This document shows, in pieces, positions 8,390 through 17,088 of a DNA stretch of 44,127 nt. The notes under the pieces are model-generated. The model was not told where the DNA came from. It saw nothing but the letters and a program-made list of their open reading frames with translations, and did no database searches. The stretch comes from a virus. The stretch covers positions 1 to 44,127 of the IMG/VR virus record IMGVR_UViG_3300020020_000078; one strand, written 5' to 3'. Position numbers and translations under genes: made by a program. Every line of letters begins with the position of its first letter. The first letter of the stretch is position 1.

Positions 8390-9228
8390 TTAATATTTAT
8401 GAATTTATTTTTATATAATTGATCCACTTTAAACCAGTGATTAATCCCTATTGGATTTAGAATACTGCTCATTATTCTATCGTATAATTTCAATGCGTAC
8501 GGCTTTACATTAGTGCCTCCATACATTGACAGTACATAGAAATCATTTAATATTTCCGTTACCGATGCCACTCTCTCAGGAAAGAATACAGGCCTTAATT
8601 CTAATAGCGTGATTCCTAGTTGTGCCATAGTAACCGAGTAATAAAGCTCGTCTGGATGCTGTTTACTCTTGCCCCACATCTCTTTATAATCTTTCGGCTC
8701 TAGTTTATTACTATAATTCGCTTTTAAACATCTAAAGAAATCTTTAGCTCCCTTAGTGAAATAAATAATTGACGTTTGACACGTAGTAAATAAATTACCT
8801 TCTGGTATCTGAAAATGATTATATAATAATTCATTCTTTGCCCACATATAATTTATACCATCGTCTCCCTTTTTACCTGTTCCCATTGGTTGAGTCCAGA
8901 ATTCAAAGTCCTCTAGTTTCTTAAATAGATCGTCCGGGCTTCTTAACATCACCCCGTCTACATCTAAATACAAAGTCTTATCGAAAGGGCTTCTTTCGAA
9001 TAGCTTTATCTTAGCAATACAATTATCAATCTTACCCTGATCGTTCTTTTCAAAGTCTATTATCTCATAAGATGAGAAACACGACATATCAATTCCTGAA
9101 ACACTTTCAGAGTCACAAATTAAATGGATAGGCAACTCACTATAATGACGTATTGAATGCGCCATATTAAACGCAAACTTCCCATAAGTCCGGGAATTAA
9201 AACACATCAACAGAATTCCTTTCTTCAT
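8386..9228 (-). CDS. Glycosyltransferase (GT8-like)
   Basis: 280 residues. The start (GILLMCFNSRTYGKFAFNMA) and a clear D-x-D motif (TLYLDVDGVM near residue 96) match GT-A retaining-type enzymes. HPDELYYSVTMAQLG (about residue 191) is the conserved late acidic region. It is the first gene of the glycan cassette, directly after the strong terminator at 9233-9264. A promoter for the cassette is not obvious, so it may depend on partial read-through. Confidence 0.75.
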   Translation of the reverse strand: MKKGILLMCFNSRTYGKFAFNMAHSIRHYSELPIHLICDSESVSGIDMSCFSSYEIIDFEKNDQGKIDNCIAKIKLFERSPFDKTLYLDVDGVMLRSPDDLFKKLEDFEFWTQPMGTGKKGDDGINYMWAKNELLYNHFQIPEGNLFTTCQTSIIYFTKGAKDFFRCLKANYSNKLEPKDYKEMWGKSKQHPDELYYSVTMAQLGITLLELRPVFFPERVASVTEILNDFYVLSMYGGTNVKPYALKLYDRIMSSILNPIGINHWFKVDQLYKNKFINIK

Positions 9229-9232
9229 ATAT

Positions 9233-9264
9233 AAAAAAGGAAGACTCCCTTTCGAGAATCTTCC
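9233..9264 (-). terminator. Strong Rho-independent terminator
   Basis: On the minus strand an 11-bp stem (GGAAGATTCTC / GGGAGTCTTCC, two G-U pairs) closes a GAAA tetraloop and is followed by six T. It lies 10 nt after the stop of the gene at 9274-9813 and just before the glycan cassette. It should insulate that gene as a separate, strongly expressed unit. Confidence 0.85.
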
Positions 9265-9273
9265 CCGGATAAA

Positions 9274-9813
9274 CTATACAAATATACCCTCTGGAGCTTC
9301 GTGTAGTACCGGAAATGAATCCGCTACTGACTGCGACCATTTGGCAGTTACTAAATAGTTTTGTTTTTCTTTATTGGATTTCGGAATAACCAAACGAGAA
9401 TTAAAGTTTACACCTGTTTCTACTACCCTTAACATCTCCTCTTCGCACATATAAAATATAAGTCCTGCGAATTGAGAGAGATTTAGTTTTCTATAAAACT
9501 CATCGTTAACAGCGTTGACGTTAAAGTCAGTTGTTTCGAGAGTATAGTCAAACCCGTCAACAATAGTTTCAGCACCACACGCCAAAGGGTTTTCGCCTTC
9601 AACTGGTGAAGGTTCAGGTAATTCAGCTTTAATGTTTTTGATTATTTTTAAAGTTCCTGCATCGATCGCAGCTTGTAACTGTGTGCCATTAGCGAAATCT
9701 GTAATGTCATGACCAGTTTTAAGAATACCTAGTGCGCCAATGCCTCCTTTTTGATAGTAACAATCATTCTTTTCGTGATCGTCAAGATCTTCGAAACTAC
9801 ATATCTGAGACAT
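9274..9813 (-). CDS. Probable abundant virion protein, unknown function
   Basis: 179 residues, acidic, soluble, no signal peptide, mixed alpha/beta. It forms its own transcription unit: a promoter-like box (9892-9899), the shared leader element (9818-9875) also found before the capsid gene, and a perfect terminator after it. This suggests high late expression. A tail-tube or decoration protein fits, because no other tail-tube gene was recognised, but sequence motifs do not prove it. Confidence 0.6.
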   Translation of the reverse strand: MSQICSFEDLDDHEKNDCYYQKGGIGALGILKTGHDITDFANGTQLQAAIDAGTLKIIKNIKAELPEPSPVEGENPLACGAETIVDGFDYTLETTDFNVNAVNDEFYRKLNLSQFAGLIFYMCEEEMLRVVETGVNFNSRLVIPKSNKEKQNYLVTAKWSQSVADSFPVLHEAPEGIFV

Positions 9814-9817
9814 GATT

Positions 9818-9875
9818 AAGTTGCGTTAATTTACGCTCTCACTTCTATACTGCCCGTGTTAGCATAAGGCAACTT
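9818..9875 (-). promoter_or_regulatory. Shared leader element, copy before 9274-9813
   Basis: On the minus strand: AAGTTGCC (9875-9868), 13 nt, GGCAGTATAGA (9854-9844), then an inverted partner GCAACTT (9824-9818) just before the ATG. TGCC and GGCA can pair as a 4-bp stem. The same arrangement occurs before the capsid gene and the gene at 18181-18534. Confidence 0.6.
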
Positions 9876-9891
9876 AATTCACTACGCACTC

Positions 9892-9899
9892 AAATATAA
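9892..9899 (-). promoter_or_regulatory. Candidate -7 box for gene 9274-9813
   Basis: TATATTTG on the minus strand matches the Bacteroidota -7 consensus TAnnTTTG. The -33 box is weak (a T-rich run about 19 bp upstream). If used, transcription starts near 9887 and the AAGTTGCC element lies within the mRNA leader. Confidence 0.45.
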
Positions 9900-9952
9900 G
9901 AAATTGTACGATAAAATCATACAATAGGTATAATTTAATTTTACTAAATTAC

Positions 9953-9983
9953 TTTGTTTATAATGTAACAATCGTTACATTTG
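9953..9983 (+). promoter_or_regulatory. Bacteroidota-type promoter overlapping a perfect palindrome
   Basis: TTTG (9953-9956), 19 bp, TACATTTG (9976-9983) is a textbook match. Inside it a perfect dyad AATGTAAC-AATC-GTTACATT (9962-9981) covers the spacer and most of the -7 box. A repressor bound there would block the promoter. The first ATG is at 9992, so the leader is very short. Confidence 0.8.
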
Positions 9984-9991
9984 AACGTTAT

Positions 9992-10165
9992 ATGACAGGA
10001 GAGCAATTAAAAGCGCTTAGATTAAAGGCAAAGTTGACTCAAGAAAAGTTGGCTTTAGACCTGGATATTAAAAGAGAAATGATTGCACGATGGGAAACCA
10101 CTGGCAGCATAAGTAAAGTATATCAAAAAATATTATCAGATTATTTTAACAAACTGGAGCTATGA
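9992..10165 (+). CDS. Short XRE-family regulator
   Basis: 57 residues, nearly only a helix-turn-helix: LKALRLKAKLTQEKLALDL, then IKREMIARWE as recognition helix. Its stop overlaps the start of the beta-barrel gene (ATGA), so the two are coupled. The palindrome across its own promoter (9962-9981) points to autorepression. No dimerisation or sensor domain is present, so it may act as a simple Cro-like repressor. Confidence 0.75.
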   Translation: MTGEQLKALRLKAKLTQEKLALDLDIKREMIARWETTGSISKVYQKILSDYFNKLEL

Positions 10166-10812
10166 AAACATTATTATTTATTATCCTTTTTATCCCTACG
10201 ATTGCATTTTCTCAAGAGAAGAAAGTTACTTTCGGGATTCAATTAGGTTATTCGAGTTCATGGAGTTCTGAAAAGAGTGAAATCGCTGGGCCTACAAATA
10301 AGCAAATGTCAGATGCCTCATCTATCCTTTTAGGTGGCATAGTTAATTACAAACTTTCTGAGTCTTTTAGCATTCAGACAGAATTGAACTATGTAAAGAA
10401 AGGCTTTAGAAGAGATTTGAGTTATGACGATATAACAACTAAATTTAAGCGTATTCAAGAGTATTCTTTTAATAGATTAGAGGTTCCTGTTCTTGTAAAA
10501 TTAAGTTTTACAAAATCCAAGATGTTATACTTTATGACAGGGGTTTCGCCGAGCTTTAACTTGGCATCTAAATACAATGCTGATATTAATGAAACAAAGC
10601 CAATACCATCTCAAAGTAATATTAGCTTAGATAAAATACCTAATTTGAATTCTTTTGATACTCCAATTGTATTCTCCCTTGGTTTTGAGAGGCCTGTTGG
10701 TAGCTCATTCTTAGGATTACAATTAAGATACAACCAATCCTTAATGAATTACTTTGATAACATTACCTCAAAGGTTTCATCCTTTAATATAATAGCTGGA
10801 ATTAGATTCTAA
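10162..10812 (+). CDS. Outer-membrane beta-barrel protein (PorT/porin-like family)
   Basis: 216 residues with a signal peptide (MKTLLFIILFIPTIAFS, cleavage probably before QEKK). Alternating amphipathic strands follow (VTFGIQLGYSSSW; FSIQTELNYVKKG; GLQLRYNQSLM), ending in Phe (IIAGIRF), the usual final residue of an outer-membrane barrel. About eight strands would fit. It is coupled to an XRE regulator on the strand opposite to the late genes, so it is probably a moron expressed in the lysogen. Alteration of phage receptor or host surface is inferred. Its stop overlaps the convergent tail gene by 4 nt (CTAA). Confidence 0.8.
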   Translation: MKTLLFIILFIPTIAFSQEKKVTFGIQLGYSSSWSSEKSEIAGPTNKQMSDASSILLGGIVNYKLSESFSIQTELNYVKKGFRRDLSYDDITTKFKRIQEYSFNRLEVPVLVKLSFTKSKMLYFMTGVSPSFNLASKYNADINETKPIPSQSNISLDKIPNLNSFDTPIVFSLGFERPVGSSFLGLQLRYNQSLMNYFDNITSKVSSFNIIAGIRF

Positions 10813-11693
10813 CAATTATTATTTCGTAAGAACTGATCTTTAACAACTGTTACCTCAACAGGGGAAAGCTGTGACGACTTCCTCCATTTAGGAGTGTACT
10901 CAGTTTCTTCATTAGTGTATTTCGCCCCGTCGATATAGAAATCATCATGCTCAACGCCTATAGCTAGAGCATCATGGATATATTCAGGGACTTCACCAAC
11001 TGTTAATAGTTCTTCCTTAGATGTTTCGCTCCTTAGTATCGTTCTGTTCCCTGCATTGTCTTTGAATACATTCTTTTCTTTAGAGTAAGACGGTTGCCAT
11101 AGTTTGGCCTTTACCCTTAATTGAGGAGTAAAGTTTAAGTCCTCATAATTAAATCCAAAAGCATTATCGTCATTAGTCCAGCTTAAAAGAAGCGTACATC
11201 CATGAGTTAATTTAAGCTCTATACAGTCAGAAACATAGTCTATCCCATGAGAGAAATAAATCTGATAACAGCCTTCTTCTATTTCTGACCAATCAATTTG
11301 ATATTGGATATTATTATTTGAGGCGGTTACCCCTGTATTGTCTACCTGTTGGTAAACTACATTTCCTGCTAAATCTTTAATGGTTATCAGTGGGATTAAT
11401 CTATAACTAACAGCATCAATACAACCGTCAAAGGTAGCACCCATAAAGAGATCACCTATAAAGTTTATATTACTCGCGGTTGCTATTCCTACGGCTGTGT
11501 ATTGCCCGTCTTCTGTGTATTCTGGTTTACTATCCAAACTATCAACAACAAGTTTCCCCTGAGTCATATTTGATATTGTAAACTCAATAGAAAATAAACT
11601 TCCTACTGTTAATCCAGTTTGGGAAATAACAAACCCTGGTACGCTTGTATTATAGCAAGCTGCCCCGTCAGATTGAATCCATTCGTTCGCCAT
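10809..11693 (-). CDS. Putative tail-associated structural protein
   Basis: 294 residues, beta-rich, with repeated Ser/Thr/Asn and Cys residues (EGCYQIYFSHG, LTHGCTLLLSWTNDD). It is the last gene of the tail operon, after the SprB-repeat protein, where receptor-binding or tail-tip proteins are usually found. No catalytic motif is visible. The structural role is inferred from position. Confidence 0.55.
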   Translation of the reverse strand: MANEWIQSDGAACYNTSVPGFVISQTGLTVGSLFSIEFTISNMTQGKLVVDSLDSKPEYTEDGQYTAVGIATASNINFIGDLFMGATFDGCIDAVSYRLIPLITIKDLAGNVVYQQVDNTGVTASNNNIQYQIDWSEIEEGCYQIYFSHGIDYVSDCIELKLTHGCTLLLSWTNDDNAFGFNYEDLNFTPQLRVKAKLWQPSYSKEKNVFKDNAGNRTILRSETSKEELLTVGEVPEYIHDALAIGVEHDDFYIDGAKYTNEETEYTPKWRKSSQLSPVEVTVVKDQFLRNNNC

Positions 11694-11694
11694 T

Positions 11695-12093
11695 TTATTC
11701 TACGTATCCAATTGTTACATAACCTCTATTATATGACGTTGAGTCGTACGTTGCAGCATCGAAAATACCACCTGTAACACGTCCTAAGTAAACACTTGTT
11801 GAGGTTATTGTATTAACCCCGCCTCCTGCTATTCCTGTCGGGCTTCCTACGTTGATATTGTTATAGGAAACATCTGAGTCATCTCTAATTATAGCCTCAA
11901 CGGTTCTTATTTTTTTATAATCCGCTATTCCGTGAGTTACAATTTTGAACTGATCTGCGTCCATATCCCAATCACCAATATTAACAACTGCATATTTCAT
12001 AAATCTGTTATTATTCAATTCATCAATAACAGCGTCGAGCTTTGCTTCTACTTGTAGGAAGTTATCTGTTGGATCTAAATTACTTAATGCCAT
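11695..12093 (-). CDS. Putative small tail/virion protein
   Basis: 132 residues from ATG 12093. The frame is open to an earlier start inside the upstream gene, but MALSNLDPT is the natural start. A helical N-terminus (VEAKLDAVIDELNN) precedes a Gly/Thr/Tyr-rich beta region (GGGVNTITSTSVYLG), typical of short tail-tip or fibre-attachment proteins. No family recognised. Confidence 0.5.
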   Translation of the reverse strand: MALSNLDPTDNFLQVEAKLDAVIDELNNNRFMKYAVVNIGDWDMDADQFKIVTHGIADYKKIRTVEAIIRDDSDVSYNNINVGSPTGIAGGGVNTITSTSVYLGRVTGGIFDAATYDSTSYNRGYVTIGYVE

Positions 12094-12104
12094 ATATTTT
12101 AAAT

Positions 12105-12638
12105 TTAAGGTTGTAAATCGTCTAAAGTACAATTGTATAATTCGCCTAGAGTTATCCCATCATCAATTAAGTCTTGAATAGTTGCGCCTGAATATAAACC
12201 GCAAGTAATATTTGTGAAAACGGTTATGCTTATTGATCCCTCGTTTCCTTCTGAGTCTTTAACTGTGATAATGTAAGTACCAGCGCATAAACCTGTGAAA
12301 GTAGCACTACCTCCAAAAGATCCCCCATCAATAGAATAAGTATATCCAGGTACACCTCCAGAAGCAAGTACTTCAATCTCTCCATCACAATCTCCCTCAG
12401 TGCTTTCATTAGTAACATCAACAATACTCACCTCAATAGCTTCGAATATATCCCATCCATCAAGATTACTTTCAAAGTTTCCATTCGTCGCCAAATCGGT
12501 TGAGTTAATCTGAAACTGAGTAGGGTCATTTTGATCTATTAACTGGCAAAAGTTTTGCCCTAGGCAGTCGCAGGAAGTATCAACTTGATTTACATCCTGG
12601 AATCGTATAGGTTGATTATTTATAGGTGTTACGCTCAT
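12105..12638 (-). CDS. Virion protein with a SprB-type repeat domain
   Basis: 177 residues. Residues about 80-142 match the SprB repeat pattern: GxIxVxASGGVPGYTYSIDGG, then FTGLCAGTYIITVKDSEGN. SprB repeats occur in the gliding adhesin SprB and other Bacteroidota surface proteins. Here the domain lies in the tail operon, overlapping the large tail gene by 4 nt, so it probably decorates the tail tip and may contact host surface. The N-terminus is Cys-rich (CDCLGQNFC). Confidence 0.7.
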   Translation of the reverse strand: MSVTPINNQPIRFQDVNQVDTSCDCLGQNFCQLIDQNDPTQFQINSTDLATNGNFESNLDGWDIFEAIEVSIVDVTNESTEGDCDGEIEVLASGGVPGYTYSIDGGSFGGSATFTGLCAGTYIITVKDSEGNEGSISITVFTNITCGLYSGATIQDLIDDGITLGELYNCTLDDLQP

Positions 12639-14854
12639 ACGTATGCTTTTAATAATTTAAATTGGCTTTTGTCTCCAGGCTTATATTTAAACTCTAGGAT
12701 AAATCCTTTTACATGATCCTCATCTGATTCACTCACGTTAAACACACCTTTAGGATTAGCCTCAATAGCTTTAAATTGACTAAATGTAACGGGATACTCA
12801 AATTCTAATATCTCAGGAACCCAGATAGGAGTTGAATCGGTATTGTTCGCGTCATCCCATTGAATATTCTGTCCCTCGGAAAGTTCTTCATTGTCCCAAT
12901 TTCCCGGACATGAATCATTATCAAATTCAGAGGTCATTTTATAATTTCCCTCTCCAGACATAAACTTAATCTCTCTCCCTATATTCTTTATTAATCCAGC
13001 ATCTAACACGGGACTCCATCTTAATAAATTCCTCGCTGGGCTTATCCTTAAATTATATGAAGTCTCAGGACTGATTACATTTTGAACATCTACATAGTTC
13101 TCATCCTTTTCAGCCGATAATAAATCCTCAGTAGTACATACAATAAAGTTTTCCTCGTCGAATTCTGAGTCCTCTGTAAATGTTTCTCCAAATTGTTTCC
13201 TCCTGGTAACCTCTAGCATATACCCAGACGCAACCAATTGAGAAATTAAATCAAGCTCATTATTTACGCTCTTAATGCCAGTGTCAAATTCTCTCTTAGA
13301 ATTAAATTCATCCAATCCGTTAGCATACTCTATTTGCCATTTATCATAACCTACTTTAACACGGTTGTAATAATATTCAGGGGCTTCTGATCTTCTTATA
13401 TGAGGTACATTATTAAGCGTTAGCATTACCGTGTTAACATCATAGAAATATTCCTTTTTGTCTACTACAATATAATAATCATCCCCGCTTTTCTCTATTC
13501 CCATTCCTAGATTATCAATAGGATTAAATCCTTTGAAGTAATCATTCATTGACATTCGTATAGTTCTGGCATCCTCTCCAGTAGTAGGAAAACCCCTAAT
13601 CATAAATCCATTTGTAAGGGCCACGTAAGACCCACAACCATTAGTTATATAAGGGAACGGCTCTGAATTAGTACGTCCAAAGTAATTGCTTCTAAACGAA
13701 TCTAATTGATTTGTAATAACCCTTGATATGTGCGCCCCTGCTTCAAACTTTGCAAACGCTTTACATTCCGTTTCAGGATATGTACTTTCCTCTGTTAGGG
13801 TAACCGTTGAATCAGGATCAAACTCAATCAGCATACTAGGAACAGGCCCGCTTGTGCTTGGAAATGTTATATTGAAATAAATATACATATAACTATCCAC
13901 TGGCATGTTAAAGGTATTCGTATAGGATAAATTATGTGATACGTTTTGCGGATTAATTTCATCTAAACCAAAGAATGCTAACTCAGAACTGGATATTGTT
14001 GACCCCCCTGAATCTTTAGTAATTATTAAAAGCTGAAACGCAACTGCAAACCATGTAGCATCAAATATTAAATTAAGATCAACATCTATAGCCCTTGAGC
14101 TTACACCTGAAGGATAAAAAGCCCCTGAATAAAGTATCGGATAATCTAATCCTGGCTCAAAGTCTACTGGTTCCCGTGTCTCGTCTAATTCATATTTAAC
14201 TGGAGCCGTTAAAGGATAAGCGAATTTATCACCAGTAGATAATCCCGGCCCTGGGTATCTATCTAATTCTAATCGTGAGGCATCCTGAATAAACTCCGTG
14301 TTAACTATTATTTTCTTTGAATGTAGTGTAAGATCATACGGCCCGTAAGTATAAGGACTTATTGCAGTGCCGTCCATTGTCTCAGTGGCAAACAAATCGA
14401 CCTTGGTGTCTAATCTATTTTTAACTGTCTCAAGTATTCCCCTCGGTTTAATATTAACCTTTGTGAATTCGTCCTGCGATTCCCAGGTTATCATTTCCAA
14501 CTCCCCTAAATAAAATTCTTGGAAATCCTCGTCGCAAGTTCCACCTATGAAAGATCCGTAATCATCTGAATAATCAATCGAATAGTCGGGAGATTCCTCT
14601 CCCTCTGCACATCCACAAAATGCCTCTATAGTGATTAATATTTGAGCGTCTACTCCTTGAGTCTCATGTATTGAATCAATAAACTCTTTCCCAGCTCCAT
14701 TACAATAAAACTCTAATTTAACATCTGTCTCAATAGTAAGGCCGTGATTCTCCCCCCGCTTAATTGTTGGGGAAATATCATCAATACCTTTAGGCATCTT
14801 TGTAAGTATCAAAGAACCTAAAACAGAATCAGTAAGAGTTACACGATACCTCAT
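12635..14854 (-). CDS. Large tail/baseplate protein (distal tail or tail-spike-like)
   Basis: 739 residues directly after the tape measure gene, overlapping it by 4 nt. It starts with a compact beta domain (YRVTLTDSVLGSLIL) and is beta-rich throughout, with an early Cys cluster (CGCAEGEESPDY near residue 95). Position and size fit a distal tail/tail-hub component that adsorbs to the host. No peptidase or glycosidase motif is seen. Confidence 0.6.
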   Translation of the reverse strand: MRYRVTLTDSVLGSLILTKMPKGIDDISPTIKRGENHGLTIETDVKLEFYCNGAGKEFIDSIHETQGVDAQILITIEAFCGCAEGEESPDYSIDYSDDYGSFIGGTCDEDFQEFYLGELEMITWESQDEFTKVNIKPRGILETVKNRLDTKVDLFATETMDGTAISPYTYGPYDLTLHSKKIIVNTEFIQDASRLELDRYPGPGLSTGDKFAYPLTAPVKYELDETREPVDFEPGLDYPILYSGAFYPSGVSSRAIDVDLNLIFDATWFAVAFQLLIITKDSGGSTISSSELAFFGLDEINPQNVSHNLSYTNTFNMPVDSYMYIYFNITFPSTSGPVPSMLIEFDPDSTVTLTEESTYPETECKAFAKFEAGAHISRVITNQLDSFRSNYFGRTNSEPFPYITNGCGSYVALTNGFMIRGFPTTGEDARTIRMSMNDYFKGFNPIDNLGMGIEKSGDDYYIVVDKKEYFYDVNTVMLTLNNVPHIRRSEAPEYYYNRVKVGYDKWQIEYANGLDEFNSKREFDTGIKSVNNELDLISQLVASGYMLEVTRRKQFGETFTEDSEFDEENFIVCTTEDLLSAEKDENYVDVQNVISPETSYNLRISPARNLLRWSPVLDAGLIKNIGREIKFMSGEGNYKMTSEFDNDSCPGNWDNEELSEGQNIQWDDANNTDSTPIWVPEILEFEYPVTFSQFKAIEANPKGVFNVSESDEDHVKGFILEFKYKPGDKSQFKLLKAYV

Positions 14855-17088
14855 ATCCCTCTACCCTGTTTAGATTTTATAACTCTTCCCAAAGCTTCTG
14901 CCAGTTCATTAGTGTTTTCCATCTTAACAGACTTGTTTTTCTTAGTCAATCTTTCAAGATGCGATGTATCAACCAAGCCATTAAGGGCAAGTGCTTTTAA
15001 CATTGCCTCTGACGCTGATTCTCTATTGTTCCTTGACGTTCTTTGTGCTTTCTCCTGACTTTTTACATAAGGAATTATGTGATTTCTATTAATATAATCG
15101 TCGAAGTTATCATTATTAATGGCTGTAAGTGCTGATTTATATTTGATAGATTGTTTAGCCTTAATTACTGATTCTCTATTTGATATTTGAACAGTATTAC
15201 TATCGCTTGTTTGCGTTCCCTTCCCTTTGAAGTCAATCACCCCGTCTTTAAATTGAGGAGTAGGCCGAGAGTTAATAAGTGCTATCTGTAAAGCTCCGTT
15301 AGCTGCTGCAAAGGCTGAGAAAGGCAATCCAAATGTAACCGGAGAAGCTGCAACAGCTTTTGCAATCGCAACGGCTGTCTCAATTAATACCCTATTAATG
15401 TTAGCTTTCTTTTCAGCCTCGTATTGCTTCCTTTTGAGAGCTGCTTCTTTCTTTGCTGATTGAACCGCTATTCTTTGTTTCTCAGTTTCAAATTGTCTTT
15501 CACTTAATAACCCTAACTCTTTACGCTTTTCAAGATTCTTTAATTGTTCATCTTCCTTTTTCTTATTAGCAGTTCTCTCCTGATCTATCGCAGCGGTTGT
15601 TCGGGCTAATTCCAGGTCATTTACACCATTAAGTAAATTAGATGATAATTCTATAGTCTCAGACAATGCTGCTGCTCTAATGGCTTTCCTTTTGTTTGAC
15701 TCCTCAAGATTTTTAGCAGTTATAGCCTCTTGATCTTTTACGTTTTGCGCCTTCTCTGCCTCTGACACTGCTTTGAAGTTTGCAAATGAATCATGTTTAA
15801 ATTTATCCCTTTTCTTTTGCTCTTCTTTACTTAGTTCGGTCTTACCTATTTCTGTTTTTGCCTCAAGATTTAAATTAGCTATATGCGCCTTGTGTCTCTT
15901 GTCCTCAGATGCTAAATTCTTATGTAAATATTGTTCCCTTAGGTTATTAAGTCTGGTTTCAATTAACTCAGTTTCTTTATTTGCTTCCTCTCGTTTTAAT
16001 AGTATTTCTGTTATCCCTTTAATATGTTCAGCTCTATTTTCCCCGTCAACTCTATTGGCTAATTCGGTAGCATTTATTTGACCATTAACAAAGGCATTGA
16101 AATTTACAAGGGCTTGCGCTTCATTAACTGATCGTTTTTGAAACTTTAATCTCTCGGCCTGTATCTCGTCACCTATTAATGATATGTTGTTTTTAAACCT
16201 AGCGTTATCCGCTACCTCAATCTTTTTAATTAAGTCAACATTCTCTTGATATGTGTTTGTGGTATTTTTAAGTGCCTTTAGAGTAGTTTCGATTTGTGTT
16301 TGAAGCTTAGAGTTAGCCAAAGCAATATCAAGTGTCTTTGTCTCAATCTTATCCTCAATATCTGCAATGTCCTGACCTAATTTAACCATTTGTTTAGCCC
16401 ATGCCTCAGACTCTTCACGCGCTTTCTTAATAGAGGCTGTTGCTCCATCAATCTTATTAGCTGCTGCATCAAAACCAATAGACCTCAATCCGCTTGCTAC
16501 ATTAGTCAACCCTGTTAAAAAGGTATCAACCATGAAGTCATAAAACTGAGTAACTTTTTCAAAGGCATACTCAAAAACATTAACAACTACACGCCCTAAT
16601 TCTGAAAACACCCCGGTTACCTTACTAACAACTGTACCGACAACAGACATTATCTTTGCCAGCTTATCTCCTCCCTCTTCTGATACTCTAAAGAATGTTG
16701 TCACTGCTGTAATCAATCCAATAATAGCCGTAACAATTAATCCTATAATACTCCTCTTAAATATTAAGTCTAATGCTGTCCAGGCTGTTCCCATCATTTG
16801 AACACCTGCAACCGCTCCCCCCATAGATCCCCCTAATTGAGTAACTTGTTGTATGGCCCCAGCGAAAGGCAGATTCCCGGATAAGTTTTGAAAAGCATCT
16901 CTAAGACCATGAGTTTGTTTAGTAACTTTCTGTACTCCAGTTGCAGCTTTATCGCTGCTTTTAGTAATAGTAGCAGACGTAGCAACGGCCCCTTTCGCCA
17001 AATGAGTTTGTGACTCCTCAGCTTTCTTGAGTTCCGCTTGCAGCTTATTGACGTTAGCTGTGTATTCAATTACTATCTGATCTGCCAT
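14851..17088 (-). CDS. Tail tape measure protein
   Basis: 745 residues with long helical coiled coils (residues 220-560, K/E/Q-rich) and a hydrophobic segment near residues 95-135 (SIIGLIVTAIIGLITAV), both typical of tape measures. It is preceded by the frameshifted tail chaperone genes. At about 1.5 angstrom per residue the family rule predicts a tail near 110 nm, assuming no processing. Its start overlaps the end of the chaperone frame by 23 nt. Confidence 0.9.
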   Translation of the reverse strand: MADQIVIEYTANVNKLQAELKKAEESQTHLAKGAVATSATITKSSDKAATGVQKVTKQTHGLRDAFQNLSGNLPFAGAIQQVTQLGGSMGGAVAGVQMMGTAWTALDLIFKRSIIGLIVTAIIGLITAVTTFFRVSEEGGDKLAKIMSVVGTVVSKVTGVFSELGRVVVNVFEYAFEKVTQFYDFMVDTFLTGLTNVASGLRSIGFDAAANKIDGATASIKKAREESEAWAKQMVKLGQDIADIEDKIETKTLDIALANSKLQTQIETTLKALKNTTNTYQENVDLIKKIEVADNARFKNNISLIGDEIQAERLKFQKRSVNEAQALVNFNAFVNGQINATELANRVDGENRAEHIKGITEILLKREEANKETELIETRLNNLREQYLHKNLASEDKRHKAHIANLNLEAKTEIGKTELSKEEQKKRDKFKHDSFANFKAVSEAEKAQNVKDQEAITAKNLEESNKRKAIRAAALSETIELSSNLLNGVNDLELARTTAAIDQERTANKKKEDEQLKNLEKRKELGLLSERQFETEKQRIAVQSAKKEAALKRKQYEAEKKANINRVLIETAVAIAKAVAASPVTFGLPFSAFAAANGALQIALINSRPTPQFKDGVIDFKGKGTQTSDSNTVQISNRESVIKAKQSIKYKSALTAINNDNFDDYINRNHIIPYVKSQEKAQRTSRNNRESASEAMLKALALNGLVDTSHLERLTKKNKSVKMENTNELAEALGRVIKSKQGRGI

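Noticed and set aside
5777-9228. Host O-antigen operon fragment acquired by assembly error
   Set aside because: The genes overlap continuously, have the same base composition as the phage and sit between phage structural genes without a composition break.
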